DNA of 64,000 bases from contig NZ_CP108455.1 in assembly GCF_036241575.1 (NCBI RefSeq), forward strand, positions 2,843,501 through 2,907,500, read 5' to 3'. The position numbers and the translations under genes are program-made. This stretch comes from Streptomyces sp. NBC_01267. GTDB lineage: Bacteria > Actinomycetota > Actinomycetes > Streptomycetales > Streptomycetaceae. Below the pieces are notes generated by a model. The model saw only the letters and a program-made list of their open reading frames with translations, was not told where the DNA came from and did no database searches. Below, in pieces: positions 16,316 to 27,600 of the stretch; positions within the stretch are counted from its first letter, which is position 1; each line of letters opens with the position of its first letter.

Positions 16316-16383
16316 GGCGCCCACTGTAGGGCAACCCCCGTGCGCCGCAGGGCTCGTTCACCTGACGGCGCACAGGGCGAGTT

Positions 16384-17304
16384 TCACACCTTCAGGTACT
16401 TGCGCAGAGCGAAGAGAGCAGCAAGGGCGGGCATCAGCAGCCCGATTGCGAGCACCAGCGGCAACTTGGACAGGACGGCGTCCCAGCCGATGAAGTCGAT
16501 CAGGTTCAGCTTCTCGTGCAGCGCGAGACCGTGGTCGATCAGGAAGTAGCGGCCGACGAGCAGCATGCCGCAGGCGACAAGTCCGCCCAGCAGCCCCGCG
16601 AACGCGGCCTCCATGATGAACGGCATCTGGATGTAGAAGCTGGACGCGCCCACCAGGCGCATGATCCCGGTCTCCCGTCTGCGGCTGAACGCCGAGACGC
16701 GGACGGTGTTCACGATCAGCATCAGCGCGATGATCAGCATCAGCGCCATCACGAAGAGGGCAGCCACGTTCATGCCGTTGAGCAGCGCGAAGAGGTTCTC
16801 CAGGATGCCGCGCTGGTCCTGGACGGTCATGACGCCGTCCCGGCCGGCGAACGCCGTCGCGATCACCTTGTACTTCGTCGGGTCCTTGAGCTTGACGCGG
16901 AGCGACGACTGGAGCTGGTCGGGCGTGATGGACCCCGTCATCGGGGCGCCCTTGAACTCCTGCTGGTAGTGCTTGTACGCCTCGTCCGCCGACTCGTAGG
17001 TCACGGTCTCGACGAGGTTGTCCATCTTCTTCAGATCGGCCTCGATCGAATTCTTCTGCTCCTCGGTGACGGCTCCCTTGGCGCACTTGGGAGTGGATTC
17101 CGCGTCACCCTTGGAGCAGAGGAAGATCGAGACGTTGACCTTGTCGTACCAGTAGCCCTTCATCGTGTTCACCTGGTCGCGCATGAGCAGCGAACCGCCG
17201 AACAGGGCCAGGGACAGGGCGACGGAGACGATGACCGCGAAGGTCATCGTGAGATTGCGGCGGAGACCCACGCCGATCTCCGACAGGACGAACTGGGCGC
17301 GCAT
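16384..17304 (-). CDS. ftsX: Cell-division permease-like protein FtsX
   Basis: 306 aa. FtsX topology: N-terminal membrane helix (MTFAVIVSVALSLALFGGSL), a large extracytoplasmic domain of about 130 residues, then three C-terminal helices (VAALFVMALMLIIALMLIV, MEAAFAGLLGGLVACGMLL, LPLVLAIGLLMPALAALFAL). The extracellular loop contains two Cys (LCSKGDAESTPKCAKG) that could form a disulfide. With FtsE it transmits ATP-driven movement across the membrane to peptidoglycan hydrolases (RipC/PcsB-type partners in relatives). ATG follows AAGGA, 9 bp after the ftsE stop, so the two are one operon. Confidence 0.96.
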   Translation of the reverse strand: MRAQFVLSEIGVGLRRNLTMTFAVIVSVALSLALFGGSLLMRDQVNTMKGYWYDKVNVSIFLCSKGDAESTPKCAKGAVTEEQKNSIEADLKKMDNLVETVTYESADEAYKHYQQEFKGAPMTGSITPDQLQSSLRVKLKDPTKYKVIATAFAGRDGVMTVQDQRGILENLFALLNGMNVAALFVMALMLIIALMLIVNTVRVSAFSRRRETGIMRLVGASSFYIQMPFIMEAAFAGLLGGLVACGMLLVGRYFLIDHGLALHEKLNLIDFIGWDAVLSKLPLVLAIGLLMPALAALFALRKYLKV

Positions 17305-17313
17305 GGCGTCCTT

Positions 17314-18003
17314 TCAGTGCTGGTAGCCGTAGACGCCGCGCGACTGGTCGCGCACGAGACGGCCCTTCTCTAGTTCAATGACGCGCTTGCGCATCTGGTC
17401 GACGATCTGCTGGTCGTGGGTGGCCATCACCACGGTGGTACCGGTGCGGTTGATCCGGTCCAGCAGCTTCATGATGCCGACGGAGGTCTGCGGGTCGAGG
17501 TTGCCGGTCGGCTCGTCCGCGATCAGCAGCATGGGGCGGTTGACGAAGGCCCGCGCGATGGCCACGCGCTGCTGCTCACCACCGGAGAGCTCACCGGGCA
17601 TCCGGTCCTCCTTGCCCCCGAGGCCGACCAGGTCGAGCACCTGGGGAACGGCCTTGCGGATCTCACCGCGGGGCTTGCCGATGACCTCCTGCGCGAACGC
17701 CACGTTCTGCGCGACGGTCTTGTTGGGCAGCAGGCGGAAGTCCTGGAAGACGGTGCCGAGCTGGCGGCGCATCTGCGGCACCTTCCAGTTCGACAGGCGC
17801 GCGAGGTCCTTGCCCAGGACGTGCACCATGCCGTGGCTGGTGCGCTCCTCACGGAGAACGAGCCGCAGGAAGGTCGACTTACCGGAACCGGAAGAGCCCA
17901 CCAGGAAGACGAACTCCCCCTTCTCGATCTCAAGGGAGACATCCCGCAGCGCGGGGCGGTTCTGCTTGGGATAGGTCTTGGAGACGTTGTCGAATCGGAT
18001 CAC
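17314..18003 (-). CDS. ftsE: Cell-division ATP-binding protein FtsE
   Basis: 229 aa from GTG 18003, the only start giving the standard FtsE N-terminus ([20 protein letters not shown]). Walker [11 protein letters not shown]-loop [12 protein letters not shown], signature [15 protein letters not shown], Walker [14 protein letters not shown] and the switch His in [10 protein letters not shown] are intact. It energises FtsX. The long frame that continues upstream past 18003 is non-coding. First gene of the ftsE-ftsX-S41-smpB run; the 250-bp region before it should hold the promoter. Confidence 0.97.
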   Translation of the reverse strand: MIRFDNVSKTYPKQNRPALRDVSLEIEKGEFVFLVGSSGSGKSTFLRLVLREERTSHGMVHVLGKDLARLSNWKVPQMRRQLGTVFQDFRLLPNKTVAQNVAFAQEVIGKPRGEIRKAVPQVLDLVGLGGKEDRMPGELSGGEQQRVAIARAFVNRPMLLIADEPTGNLDPQTSVGIMKLLDRINRTGTTVVMATHDQQIVDQMRKRVIELEKGRLVRDQSRGVYGYQH

Positions 18004-18252
18004 GAGTGCACCACGTCGGCCGGGAATAGGTGAGCGTGACCTTACGCGAAGCGGATGTGCGCCCGCAGGCAGCGTCCGTCGATGCGTGGTATGTCCGCGA
18101 TATGCAGGGGTACGGACCGGGCGGAATCCGGCGGGGCGCGCCGAATCGCGTGTGAACTGGCACAGTAGAAGAGGGAACAGTTGAGTTTCCCCGGGCGTTG
18201 TCCCGGGTGACAGCGCGTGAAGCGGTTCCGCCGCGCGGGAGGAGGAATGCGC

Positions 18253-18447
18253 ATGACCTACGACCGACTGGTGTGCGCGAACTGCGCGTCTCCCGTCAGC
18301 GAGGGCCGCTGCCGGGTCTGCCGTGCCAGCCGCGAGCGGCTCCAGCAGGAGTCGGGCTCCTTCGGCGGCCTCAGCCCGGTGGCGTTGATCACCTTGCTGA
18401 TACTGCTGGTGGCGGCGCTGGCACTGCTGGCGCAGCAGACCGTCTGA
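18253..18447 (+). CDS. Small zinc-ribbon, single-pass membrane protein
   Basis: 64 aa. Two CxxC-like knuckles near the N-terminus ([16 protein letters not shown]) form a zinc ribbon. A basic linker follows, then a membrane helix ([19 protein letters not shown]). ATG 18253 is preferred over ATG 18247 because AGGAGG ends 7 nt before it, whereas the other leaves 1 nt. It is transcribed away from ftsE and ends at a strong bidirectional terminator. Function unknown; the size and placement beside ftsEX look conserved in Streptomyces from memory. Confidence 0.85.
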   Translation: MTYDRLVCANCASPVSEGRCRVCRASRERLQQESGSFGGLSPVALITLLILLVAALALLAQQTV

Positions 18448-18512
18448 CCGGACCGTCCGCGGACCCCACGAAGGCCGCCCCAAGGCCGCCCGTGGGCTCT
18501 GCCGGGACATGA

Positions 18513-18552
18513 GTGAGGGCCCCGGGTTCCGATCGGAACCCGGGGCCCTCAC
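18513..18552. terminator. Bidirectional terminator
   Basis: Perfect 18-bp inverted repeat (GTGAGGGCCCCGGGTTCC and its complement) around a GATC loop. It lies between the convergent zinc-ribbon gene and the LAETG surface-protein gene. Confidence 0.9.
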
Positions 18553-18569
18553 CGCGTACGTGCTGAACC

Positions 18570-19403
18570 TCAGGCGAGGTTGCCGCCGCGGCCCGCGAGA
18601 CGCGGGAGCATGCGGAAGCCGATGCCACCGGCGATCATCGTCGCGGCACCGAGGATCAGGAACGTGGTCTCGCCCGCACCCGTCTCGGCGAGCTCCTGCT
18701 TGGGCTTGCCCTGCTCGACCGGCTGGGAGCCGACAGCGTCGGGCTCGGTGCCGGTGACGGGGGAACCGCCGGTCGTCGAACCACCGTTCGTGGAACCGCC
18801 GTTGCCCGACGTCGAGCCGGAGGTGCCGCTGTGGTCGCCGCCGGTCGTGCTGCCGCCGGAGTTGCTCCCGTGGCCGCCACCCGTGGTGTCACCACCCGTC
18901 GCGTTGCCGCCCGTTGTGCCGGACGTACCGCCGCCGGTCGTGGTGTCGCCGCCCGACGTGCCGGACGTACCGCCGTTGGTCGTGTCGCCACCGGTCGTGG
19001 TGTCGCCGCCCGACGTGGTGTCGCCACCGGAGGTCGTGTCACCGCCCGAGGTCGTGTCACCGCCCGAGGTCGTGTCGCCACCCGACGTGGTGTCGCCGCC
19101 GGTCGTGGTGTCGCCACCCGACGTGGTGTCGCCACCGGTCGTCGTGTCGCCACCGGTCGTCGTGTCACCGCCCGACGTGGTGTCGCCACCCGAGGTCGAC
19201 TCACCACCCGAAGTCTCCGGCGTGCAGGTGGGGTCGAGCGGCGAGCACGGGTCGTCGTTGACCTCGGCCTTGGCGCTGATGCCCGCGATGTTCACGTCGA
19301 TACCGGCGGCCTGTGCGGCGCCCGCGGCGGTCAGCGAGGCGCCTGCGGCGATCACTGCGCCTGCAGCTATGCGCGCTACGCGAATCCGCGTCTTCTTGGT
19401 CAT
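18570..19403 (-). CDS. LAETG sortase-anchored surface protein with a GGDTT repeat stalk
   Basis: 277 aa. A signal peptide (residues 1-33, cleavage after AAQA) leads to a short Cys-containing head ([14 protein letters not shown]). Then come twelve consecutive GGDTT(S/T/N) hexapeptides (about 72-143) and a looser Gly/Ser/Thr/Asn-rich stretch. It ends with LAETG at 238-242, a membrane helix ([15 protein letters not shown]) and a basic tail. LAxTG is the class E sortase signal of Streptomyces, so the stalk should be covalently fixed to peptidoglycan. The tiny head and flexible stalk suggest a spacer or coat rather than an enzyme. A two-Cys disulfide in the head is likely. No sortase is encoded nearby. 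Confidence 0.9.
   Translation of the reverse strand: MTKKTRIRVARIAAGAVIAAGASLTAAGAAQAAGIDVNIAGISAKAEVNDDPCSPLDPTCTPETSGGESTSGGDTTSGGDTTTGGDTTTGGDTTSGGDTTTGGDTTSGGDTTSGGDTTSGGDTTSGGDTTSGGDTTTGGDTTNGGTSGTSGGDTTTGGGTSGTTGGNATGGDTTGGGHGSNSGGSTTGGDHSGTSGSTSGNGGSTNGGSTTGGSPVTGTEPDAVGSQPVEQGKPKQELAETGAGETTFLILGAATMIAGGIGFRMLPRLAGRGGNLA
18975..19190 (-). repeat. 18-bp tandem repeat encoding the GGDTT stalk
   Basis: Twelve units of 18 bp, each encoding GGDTT plus S, T or N, with only synonymous or single-residue changes. Unit length is a multiple of three, so unequal exchange changes stalk length without breaking the frame. Confidence 0.93.
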
Positions 19404-19726
19404 CTGGCTGCTACCCCCAGTAGCTCATCGTCAATGGTGCAGCGCACGGGGCAGGCAGGCCGTAGGGGTGTATGTCCGTCCCCCCGATCGCACGCGCCCC
19501 GGGAAATACGCATGCCGCGTGTCACTTTTCCCAGTTTTAAGAACCGCGTCAAGGTCGTTGCGGGCGCGATGCCGGAAATGCGATGACTTGCCCGGCGTAC
19601 GGGAATACGACTGTGACGCAACCGGGGAACTACCGCCTCTGGGACGGGAGTTCTCCGGTTGCGTCACTGCTGACCGTGTCGATAAATCACTGTTGAACGG
19701 TGCGGGAACAGCAAAGGAAAGCGTTG
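19404..19726. other. Intergenic region between the LAETG protein gene and prfB
   Basis: 323 bp without a convincing gene. It must hold the promoter of the surface-protein gene, transcribed leftward. It also has one large dyad, listed separately, and otherwise shows nothing definite. Confidence 0.6.
19613..19667. terminator. Long dyad downstream of prfB
   Basis: GTGACGCAACCGGGGAACT at 19613-19631 pairs with 19649-19667 over 19 bp with one mismatch and a 17-nt loop. It lies 60-114 bp past the prfB stop, so it probably terminates prfB. Being also upstream of the surface-protein gene, it could serve as an operator. Confidence 0.55.
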
Positions 19727-20833
19727 CTACTTCTCCTGCTGCTTGCGCCAGCGAATTCCGGCCTCCAGGAAACCGTCGATCTCACCGTCGAGCACCGCCT
19801 GCGGGTTGCCGACCTCGTACTCCGTACGGAGGTCCTTGACCATCTGGTACGGGTGCAGGACGTACGAACGCATCTGGTTGCCCCAGGAGTTGCCGCCGTC
19901 GCCCTTGAGGGAGTCCATCAGCTCCTTCTCCTCCTGGCGGCGGCGTTCGAGGAGCTTCGCCTGGAGGACGTTCATGGCACTGGCCTTGTTCTGGATCTGC
20001 GAGCGCTCGTTCTGGCAGGAGACGACGATGCCGGTCGGGATGTGCGTCAGCCGCACCGCCGAGTCGGTCGTGTTGACGCCCTGGCCACCGGGGCCCGAGG
20101 CGCGGTAGACGTCCACGCGCAGCTCGGTCTCGTCGATCTCGATGTGGTCCGTCTTCTCGACGACCGGGAGCACCTCGACACCCGCGAAGGACGTCTGGCG
20201 GCGGCCCTGGTTGTCGAACGGTGAGATGCGGACCAGCCGGTGGGTGCCCTGCTCGACGGAGAGCGTGCCGTACGCGTACGGCACCTTGACGACGAAGGTG
20301 GTCGACTTGATGCCGGCCTCTTCCGCGTACGACGTCTCGTAGACCTCGGTGCCGTAGTTGTGGCGCTCGGCCCAGCGCAGGTACATGCGCTGGAGCTGCT
20401 CGGCGAAGTCCGCGGCGTCGACCCCGCCGGCCTCGGCGCGGATGTTGACGAGCGCCTCACGGGCGTCGTACTCACCGGAGAGGAGGGTGCGGACCTCCAT
20501 CTCGTCCAGCGCCTTGCGGACCGCCGCGAGCTCCGACTCGGCCTCGGCGAGGGTGTCGGCGTCGTCCTCGGCCTCGGCGAGCTCGAAGAGCACGCTCAGG
20601 TCGTCGATGCGCCCCCGCAGCGTCCCCGCCTTGCGGACCTCGGCCTGCAAGTGGGAGAGCTTGCTGGTGATCTTCTGGGCCTCTTCCGGGTCGTCCCACA
20701 GGGACGGCGCCGCGGCCTGCTCCTCAAGCACGGCGATATCGGCCCTCAGCTTGTCGAGGTCCAGGACGGCCTCGATCGACCCCATGGTCGAGGAGAGGGA
20801 CTTCAGCTCTTCGGATACATCGACGACTGCCAC
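19727..20833 (-). CDS. prfB: Peptide chain release factor 2
   Basis: 368 aa from GTG 20833, the usual RF2 length. The GGQ catalytic loop is [20 protein letters not shown], and the RF2 codon-reading tripeptide SPF occurs in [13 protein letters not shown], so it reads UGA and UAA. The frame is continuous through the N-terminal domain, so there is no in-frame UGA or programmed frameshift as in E. coli prfB. The same frame stays open upstream through a (GGCTCC)n repeat, giving a spurious poly-Glu/Pro extension that I exclude. Preceded by pkaB on the same strand. Confidence 0.96.
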   Translation of the reverse strand: MAVVDVSEELKSLSSTMGSIEAVLDLDKLRADIAVLEEQAAAPSLWDDPEEAQKITSKLSHLQAEVRKAGTLRGRIDDLSVLFELAEAEDDADTLAEAESELAAVRKALDEMEVRTLLSGEYDAREALVNIRAEAGGVDAADFAEQLQRMYLRWAERHNYGTEVYETSYAEEAGIKSTTFVVKVPYAYGTLSVEQGTHRLVRISPFDNQGRRQTSFAGVEVLPVVEKTDHIEIDETELRVDVYRASGPGGQGVNTTDSAVRLTHIPTGIVVSCQNERSQIQNKASAMNVLQAKLLERRRQEEKELMDSLKGDGGNSWGNQMRSYVLHPYQMVKDLRTEYEVGNPQAVLDGEIDGFLEAGIRWRKQQEK

Positions 20834-20906
20834 CTCACCAGCGTAACGGCTTGGAGCATCAGCAGTCCCCTGCCCTCGGCCCCGGGGCCCCTCGTGCGGG
20901 CCCCGG

Positions 20907-22281
<1,375 letters not shown>

Positions 22282-22492
22282 GACTGCTCCCTCAGCGGCT
22301 GGCGCTGTGCCTGTCCGGGGCAGCCCCCGGCCCCCCGGCTACCCGCTCTCAAAATACGCGGGCATCGGGGTGTTCAGTGCCCCGGATGGCACCAACCCTC
22401 ACTTCTACGGGGGTATTTCGCCCTGCAGAAGTCGACATGTTTACAGAGTGGGTGCTCCCGACGGAACTTACCGCGGGGTCAGCAGTGACTTC

Positions 22493-24136
22493 TCAGCCGG
22501 TGACCTTGTTGACGAAGTCCTTGACCGAGTTGAAGCCGGAGGAGATCTCCGAGAAGAAGCTCTTGGAGGAGCCGATCCAGCCCTGCAGCGGCGTCAGTTC
22601 CCAGACCAGCCAGGAGCCCACGAAAAGGACGAGCACGATCACGAAGCAGCCCTTGAGGCAGCCGAGGCCAGGGATCCGCACCGGGTTCGCGCTGCGCCGC
22701 CGCGGCTCACGGGGCTCGCGCGGGGCGGGCGCCTGGGGCTGCTGCGGGGGCGCGTACTGCTGTTGCTGCGGGCGCTGTTGGGGACGCTGCTGCGGCTGCG
22801 GGGCGTACTGCTGCTGGGGCGCGTACTGCTGCTGCGGCGGCTGCGCGTACCCCTGGGGCTGCTGCGGCGCGTACTGCTGCTGCGGCGGCGGCTGGCGGCG
22901 CTGGGGCGGCTGCTGCGGCTGGCGCTGCGGGCGGTGGCGCAGCGGGTCCTGGTCCGGACCCAGGTACTGCACCTGGGTCTGCTCGTTGCGGTCGCGGGCC
23001 GCGCTCAGCTGGCTCTGCCAGGGGTGCGGCTGCTCGGGCCGGTCCGGCGACCGATCGCCGGGGGCCTGCCCCGGCGGCACCGGCGGCAGGACCGCGGTCG
23101 GGTCGGCCGCGCCGGTGCTGGGCAGCACGCTGGTGCGCGCGGCGGGGTCGTACGAGCCCGCGTTGCTCGGCAGGACCTGGGTCGGGTCGGCGGCCCCGGG
23201 CGTCTCGGGCACCTCGGCGGGTGCCGGGTCGGGCGCGAGCAGCGCGCCCACCCCGAGCGCGGCGGCGACCTGCGCGGGGGTGGCGTGGACGCCGACGCCC
23301 TCGGCGACCGTACGCAGCCCGCGGGCCAGGTTCTCGGCGCTCGGGCGGCGGTCCGGGTCCTTGCTCAGGCAGCGCTCTATGACCGTCCAGAGCGCCTCGG
23401 GCACGGTGGTGGGCCTGCGGGGCTCCGCGTTGAGGTGCTGCTGGAGCACTTCGAGGGCGGTGCCGCCCGCGAACGGGGGCTGCCCGGTGACCAGTTCGTA
23501 CAGCAGGATGCCCGCACCGTAGATGTCGACCGCGGAGGTCTGCGGGCGGCCCTCGGCGGACTCGGGGGCGACGTAGGCGGGCGTGCCGACGAACTCGTGG
23601 GTCCGGGTGAGGCCCGGGGAGTCCGCGAGGCGCGCGATGCCGAAGTCGGTGAGCATGGGGTGCATCTGGCCGTCGGCGTCCTGCTTCACCAGGACGTTCG
23701 CGGGCTTCAGGTCGCGGTGCACGACGCCGTCGGCGTGGCTGGCGGCGAGCGCGTCGGCGATCTGCGCGGTGAGCAGCGCGGCGGCCACCGGGCTGAACGG
23801 GCCGTTGTCCCTGAGGTACCGGTGCAGGTCCGGGCCGTCGATCAGGTCCATGACGAGGGCGAGCAGATCACCCTCGACGACCAGGTCACGGGTCCGCACG
23901 ATGTTCGGGTGCGTGAGGCGCAGCAGGACCGAACGCTCGCGCAGGAAGCGCATCACCACGTCCGGGTCGCTCGCCAGCTCCTCCTTGAGGACCTTGATCG
24001 CGACGGTCTCGCCCGGCTGACCCTGCACGGCCGCCTCGGCGCCTGCGGTCTCCCGCTGGCTGGCCCGCCAGACGGTGCCCGTGGCGCCACGGCCGAGCGG
24101 CTCTTCGAGCAGGTACTTGCTGCCTACGGGCCGCAC
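22493..24136 (-). CDS. pkaA: Membrane Ser/Thr protein kinase (PkaA-like) with a Gln/Pro/Tyr-rich linker
   Basis: 547 aa from GTG 24136, which has AGGGAG 9 nt upstream; the longer upstream frame has no support. Kinase domain residues about 8-270: GRGATGTVWRA, VAIKVLKEEL, HRDLKPANVL, DFGIA, GTPAYVAPE. The linker (about 330-480) is dominated by PQQQYAPQQ and QRPQQ repeats, a disordered segment with many Tyr. A membrane helix (about 492-513) is followed by an approximately 35-residue amphipathic tail (SFFSEISSGFNSVKDFVNKV). There is no PASTA domain. The 211-bp spacer before pkaB allows a separate promoter for pkaB. Divergent from the FHA protein gene, a likely phospho-dependent partner. Confidence 0.92.
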   Translation of the reverse strand: MRPVGSKYLLEEPLGRGATGTVWRASQRETAGAEAAVQGQPGETVAIKVLKEELASDPDVVMRFLRERSVLLRLTHPNIVRTRDLVVEGDLLALVMDLIDGPDLHRYLRDNGPFSPVAAALLTAQIADALAASHADGVVHRDLKPANVLVKQDADGQMHPMLTDFGIARLADSPGLTRTHEFVGTPAYVAPESAEGRPQTSAVDIYGAGILLYELVTGQPPFAGGTALEVLQQHLNAEPRRPTTVPEALWTVIERCLSKDPDRRPSAENLARGLRTVAEGVGVHATPAQVAAALGVGALLAPDPAPAEVPETPGAADPTQVLPSNAGSYDPAARTSVLPSTGAADPTAVLPPVPPGQAPGDRSPDRPEQPHPWQSQLSAARDRNEQTQVQYLGPDQDPLRHRPQRQPQQPPQRRQPPPQQQYAPQQPQGYAQPPQQQYAPQQQYAPQPQQRPQQRPQQQQYAPPQQPQAPAPREPREPRRRSANPVRIPGLGCLKGCFVIVLVLFVGSWLVWELTPLQGWIGSSKSFFSEISSGFNSVKDFVNKVTG

Positions 24137-24605
24137 GTCATGCGCTCCCTGTGATCGTCGTCCCTTGCCTGGTCCACCGGCCCCCCGGCCCGGATGTCCG
24201 CCCCACTCTAGAGCCTGTCCGGCCGATCTTCGCCGGGCCGGGACCGATCCGGCGGGACCGAACCGGCAGGCCGCGGTGCCGCCCGGCGGGGCGCCGGCCG
24301 ACGGTCCTCCGGTCAGGTTCCGGTGGTGTTCGAAAGGAAGACGCGAAGAGAACGACGTTGGTTGCCGCAAGACGCTGCCTCATAGGTCAGGCGCGATCCC
24401 AAGCAGGCATTTTTAGGTCCAGAGCCGACCATTCAAGATCACTTAGCGGCGACCGCCGGGCGTGTTGTCAGTGGCAGGTGCGAGGATGCCTCCAGCACGG
24501 CTTTGTGGGGGCGGGAGCCCCGTGATCCGTGCAGACCTGCCGGGTGGGGGAGATCACAGGGCGGCTCCTGCCAGGCACCCTCCGCAGAAGGGACCGCTGA
24601 CGGCT
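24137..24605. other. Divergent promoter region between pkaA and the FHA/FtsK gene
   Basis: 469 bp with no convincing gene. It holds a 27-bp copy of the end of the MITE-like element (24211-24237) and a lower-G+C stretch (about 24340-24450). It also holds a candidate plus-strand promoter near 24466 (TTGTCA followed by GAGGAT). The stretch GGCAGGT at about 24474 can pair with ACCTGCC near 24535, so the 5' leader of the FHA gene may be structured. Confidence 0.5.
24211..24237. repeat. Solitary end of the MITE-like element
   Basis: GAGCCTGTCCGGCCGATCTT (continuing to 24237) matches the left end of the element at 10308 at 23 of 27 positions. No opposite inverted end was found within 400 bp, so this looks like a remnant or a related element with a lost partner end. 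Confidence 0.6.
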
Positions 24606-27600
24606 ATGCAGATCCGGCTGACCGTCCTCGCGCCGCGCAGCGGCCGATCCGCGTCCGGGACGCGCTCCTGCGACGTGCTCGTCACCGCCCCCGCCGGGGC
24701 GGCGCTGGCCACTGTCGCCTCCGGCCTGGCCACGGCCGTGGCAGGCCCGGAAGGGCCCGGCTCCAACGCCGTGGTGCTGTACGCGGGCGGGCAGCGCCTG
24801 GACCTGCAGCGCTGCCCGCTGGGCGAGCCGCCGCTGGTGGACGGGGCGGTGCTCTCGCTCCAGGTCCCCGGCGCCGACGACGCGGGCGACCCGTCCGCCA
24901 CCCAGCTCCATGTGGTCGCGGGGCCCGACGCGGGCGGTGTCCATCTGCTGCACGGCGGGCAGATCAGGATCGGCCGCTCCGGCGAGGCGGACGTCCCGCT
25001 GGACGACCCGGACGTCTCGCGGCTGCACTGCGCGGTGACGGTCGCGGAGGACGGCCGGGTGACGGTCGCCGATCTGGGCTCGACGAACGGCACGACCCTG
25101 GACGGCTCGGGCGTGGGTGACCGCCCGGTCCGTATGACACCCGGGTCCCTGCTCCGGGTCGGCGAATCGGCGCTGCGGATCACTCCTGGGAACAGCAGCG
25201 GCACGGGCAGCGGCCCGCTGTCGGCGGTGCCGGACGGCGAAGGTCACCTGCGGGTGGCCCGTGACGGCGCGGACGGCGGGCGCAGTACCGGAAGCGGTCC
25301 GGGCGGCGGGCGTACCGGAAGCGGGCCGGGCGGCGCCCGGCCCGGACCGGCACCGGCCCACGACAGCGCGGCCCGGGGTTCCCACGGCTCCGTACCCGCC
25401 CAGGCCACCGGTCACGGCACCGGCACCGCGTACGGGCTCGGAAGCCCCGGCGGTCACCCCGGGCACGACGGACCCGGCGAGGGGTACATACCGGTGCAGG
25501 GCGGCGCCTCCGGCGCACGGCCCAGCTCCCGGCGGGTCAGCGCGGCCGGTTCCGTACCGGTCCGCGACCCGTACAGCAATCTCTACGACGAAGCGGCGGC
25601 GGCCTACGCCCAGGACGCGGGCTTCGCCGCCCGTGGCCGCCAGGGCACCCCGCCGCGCGGCACGCGGCTGCCCGAGCAGGACCGGACCGGCCGTCCCTCC
25701 GACGAGGCCGCCGGTGAGGGAGGCGGCGACGCCGAGGCCGCGCGCAGGCGCGGCGGGATAGGGGCCTGGGCGAGACGTCTGGCGGGCGGACGGCCCGACG
25801 CGGCGCACGAGGGCATGGCGGCCCCGGCGGCCGGGCCGTCCCGCGCCGCCGCGGACTCCTCGGCCGGGGTGCCCGGTGCGGACACCTGGCCCGACCCGGC
25901 CTCGCTGCTGCTGACCGCGCTCGGCCCCGGGCCCCGTCTCTGGGAGCGCGCCCCCGGCCACCGCGAAGAGCTCGTCGTCCGGCTCGGCACCGCCGACCGG
26001 GCCACGCCCGACGGCACGGGTGTGGTGCCCGCCGTGCCGGTGACCGTCTCGCTGCGCGAGGCGGGTTCGCTGGGGCTCGCGGGTCCCCGCGCCCGGCTGG
26101 CCGGACTGGCCCGCTCGGCCGTGGCCCAGCTCGCCGCGCTGCACTCCCCCGCCGACCTGGAGATCGTGCTGATCAGCACGGACCGGGCGCGCCCGCTCGA
26201 AGCGCGCCGGGCCGACTGGGGCTGGCTCGGCTGGCTGCCGCACGTGCGGCCCACGCACGGCCAGGACTGCCGGCTGCTGCTGGCGTACGACCGGGACCAG
26301 GCCACGGCCCGCACCGCCGAACTGGTGCGCAGGCTGGACGACGGCCCGCTGGGCACCGGCTGGGCGTCCGCCGAGGCGGGGGCCGTGTCGGCCGCCGCCG
26401 ACCGGTACGAAGGACCGCACACCGTGGTGATCGTCGACGGCGACCCCGGCTCCGCCGCCCTGCGGGAGACCACCGCACGGCTGGCCTCGGCGGGCGCCGC
26501 CTGCGGGGTCCATGTGCTCTGCCTGGCCGAGACCCCGCCGGCCTCCCCCGCCTCCCCGCTCGAAACGACCTACGAGATGGCCTGCGCGGCCTCGCTCGCG
26601 TTCCGTGAGTGCGGGGCGGCGGCCCTGCTGAGCGGCGATGTGGCGACCGCGCTGCGGCTGCTGCGTACGGCGCGCGGCGTCCACCCGGCGTACGGCAGGG
26701 AGGGCCGCCCCGCGGACCACGGCACGTTCGCCGTGGTCGACGCGGTCTCGGCGGCCTGGGCCGAGCGGTTCGGCCGGGCACTTGCTCCGCTGCGCGCGGA
26801 CGCCAGCGCCTCCGCCAGCCCGGCCCGCCTGGCCGCCGAACTGCCCCCGACGGCACGGTTGTTGGACGAGCTGGGCCTGGCCCGCGCCACCCCGGCTTCG
26901 CTGATGGCCCGGTGGGCGTCGGACGCGGAGGCGACCGCGGTGCTCGGCGCGGGACCGCGCGGCCCGGTCACCGTCGATCTGGCCACCGAGGGCCCGCACC
27001 TGCTGATAGAAGGGCCGACCGGCAGCGGCCGGACGGAGCTGCTGCGGGCCGCCGCCGCCTCGCTGGCCGCCGCGGCCCGCCCCGACCGGCTCGGGCTGAT
27101 CCTGGTCGACGGCGCGGGCGGTGACCGCGGTGACGGCCTCCGGGCCTGTACGGAGCTGCCGCACACCTCGACCTATCTGGTGGCGTCGGACCCGGTCAGG
27201 ATGCGGGACTTCGCCCAGGCCCTCGGCGCCGAACTGAAGCGCCGCGCCGGGCTGTTGGGACAGGGCGACTTCACCGAGTGGCAGCGCAGCCACGAGGGCG
27301 CGGCCCGGGTGGTCGGGCAACGGCCCCCCAGCCCCGCCGAGCAGCGCGGCGACCTCGAATCGCCCGCCAGCGGCACCCTGCGGCTGCGCCCGGCCGGGGC
27401 CCGTACCGCCGCCGCGGTCCCCGGACCCACCCCGCTGCCCCGGCTGGTCGTGGTCGTCGACGACTTCGACGCGCTGGTGGCACCGGCGCTGGGCAGCCCG
27501 GGGCGCCCCGCCGCGGGCTCGGTGGTCCGGGCCCTGGAGGCGGTGGCCAGGGACGGTGAGCGCCTCGGCGTCCACCTGATCGCCGCGTCGGCCCGCCCGG

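Noticed and set aside
18975..19190. CRISPR-like array
   Set aside because: Regular 18-bp repeats have no spacers and encode the GGDTT stalk in frame.
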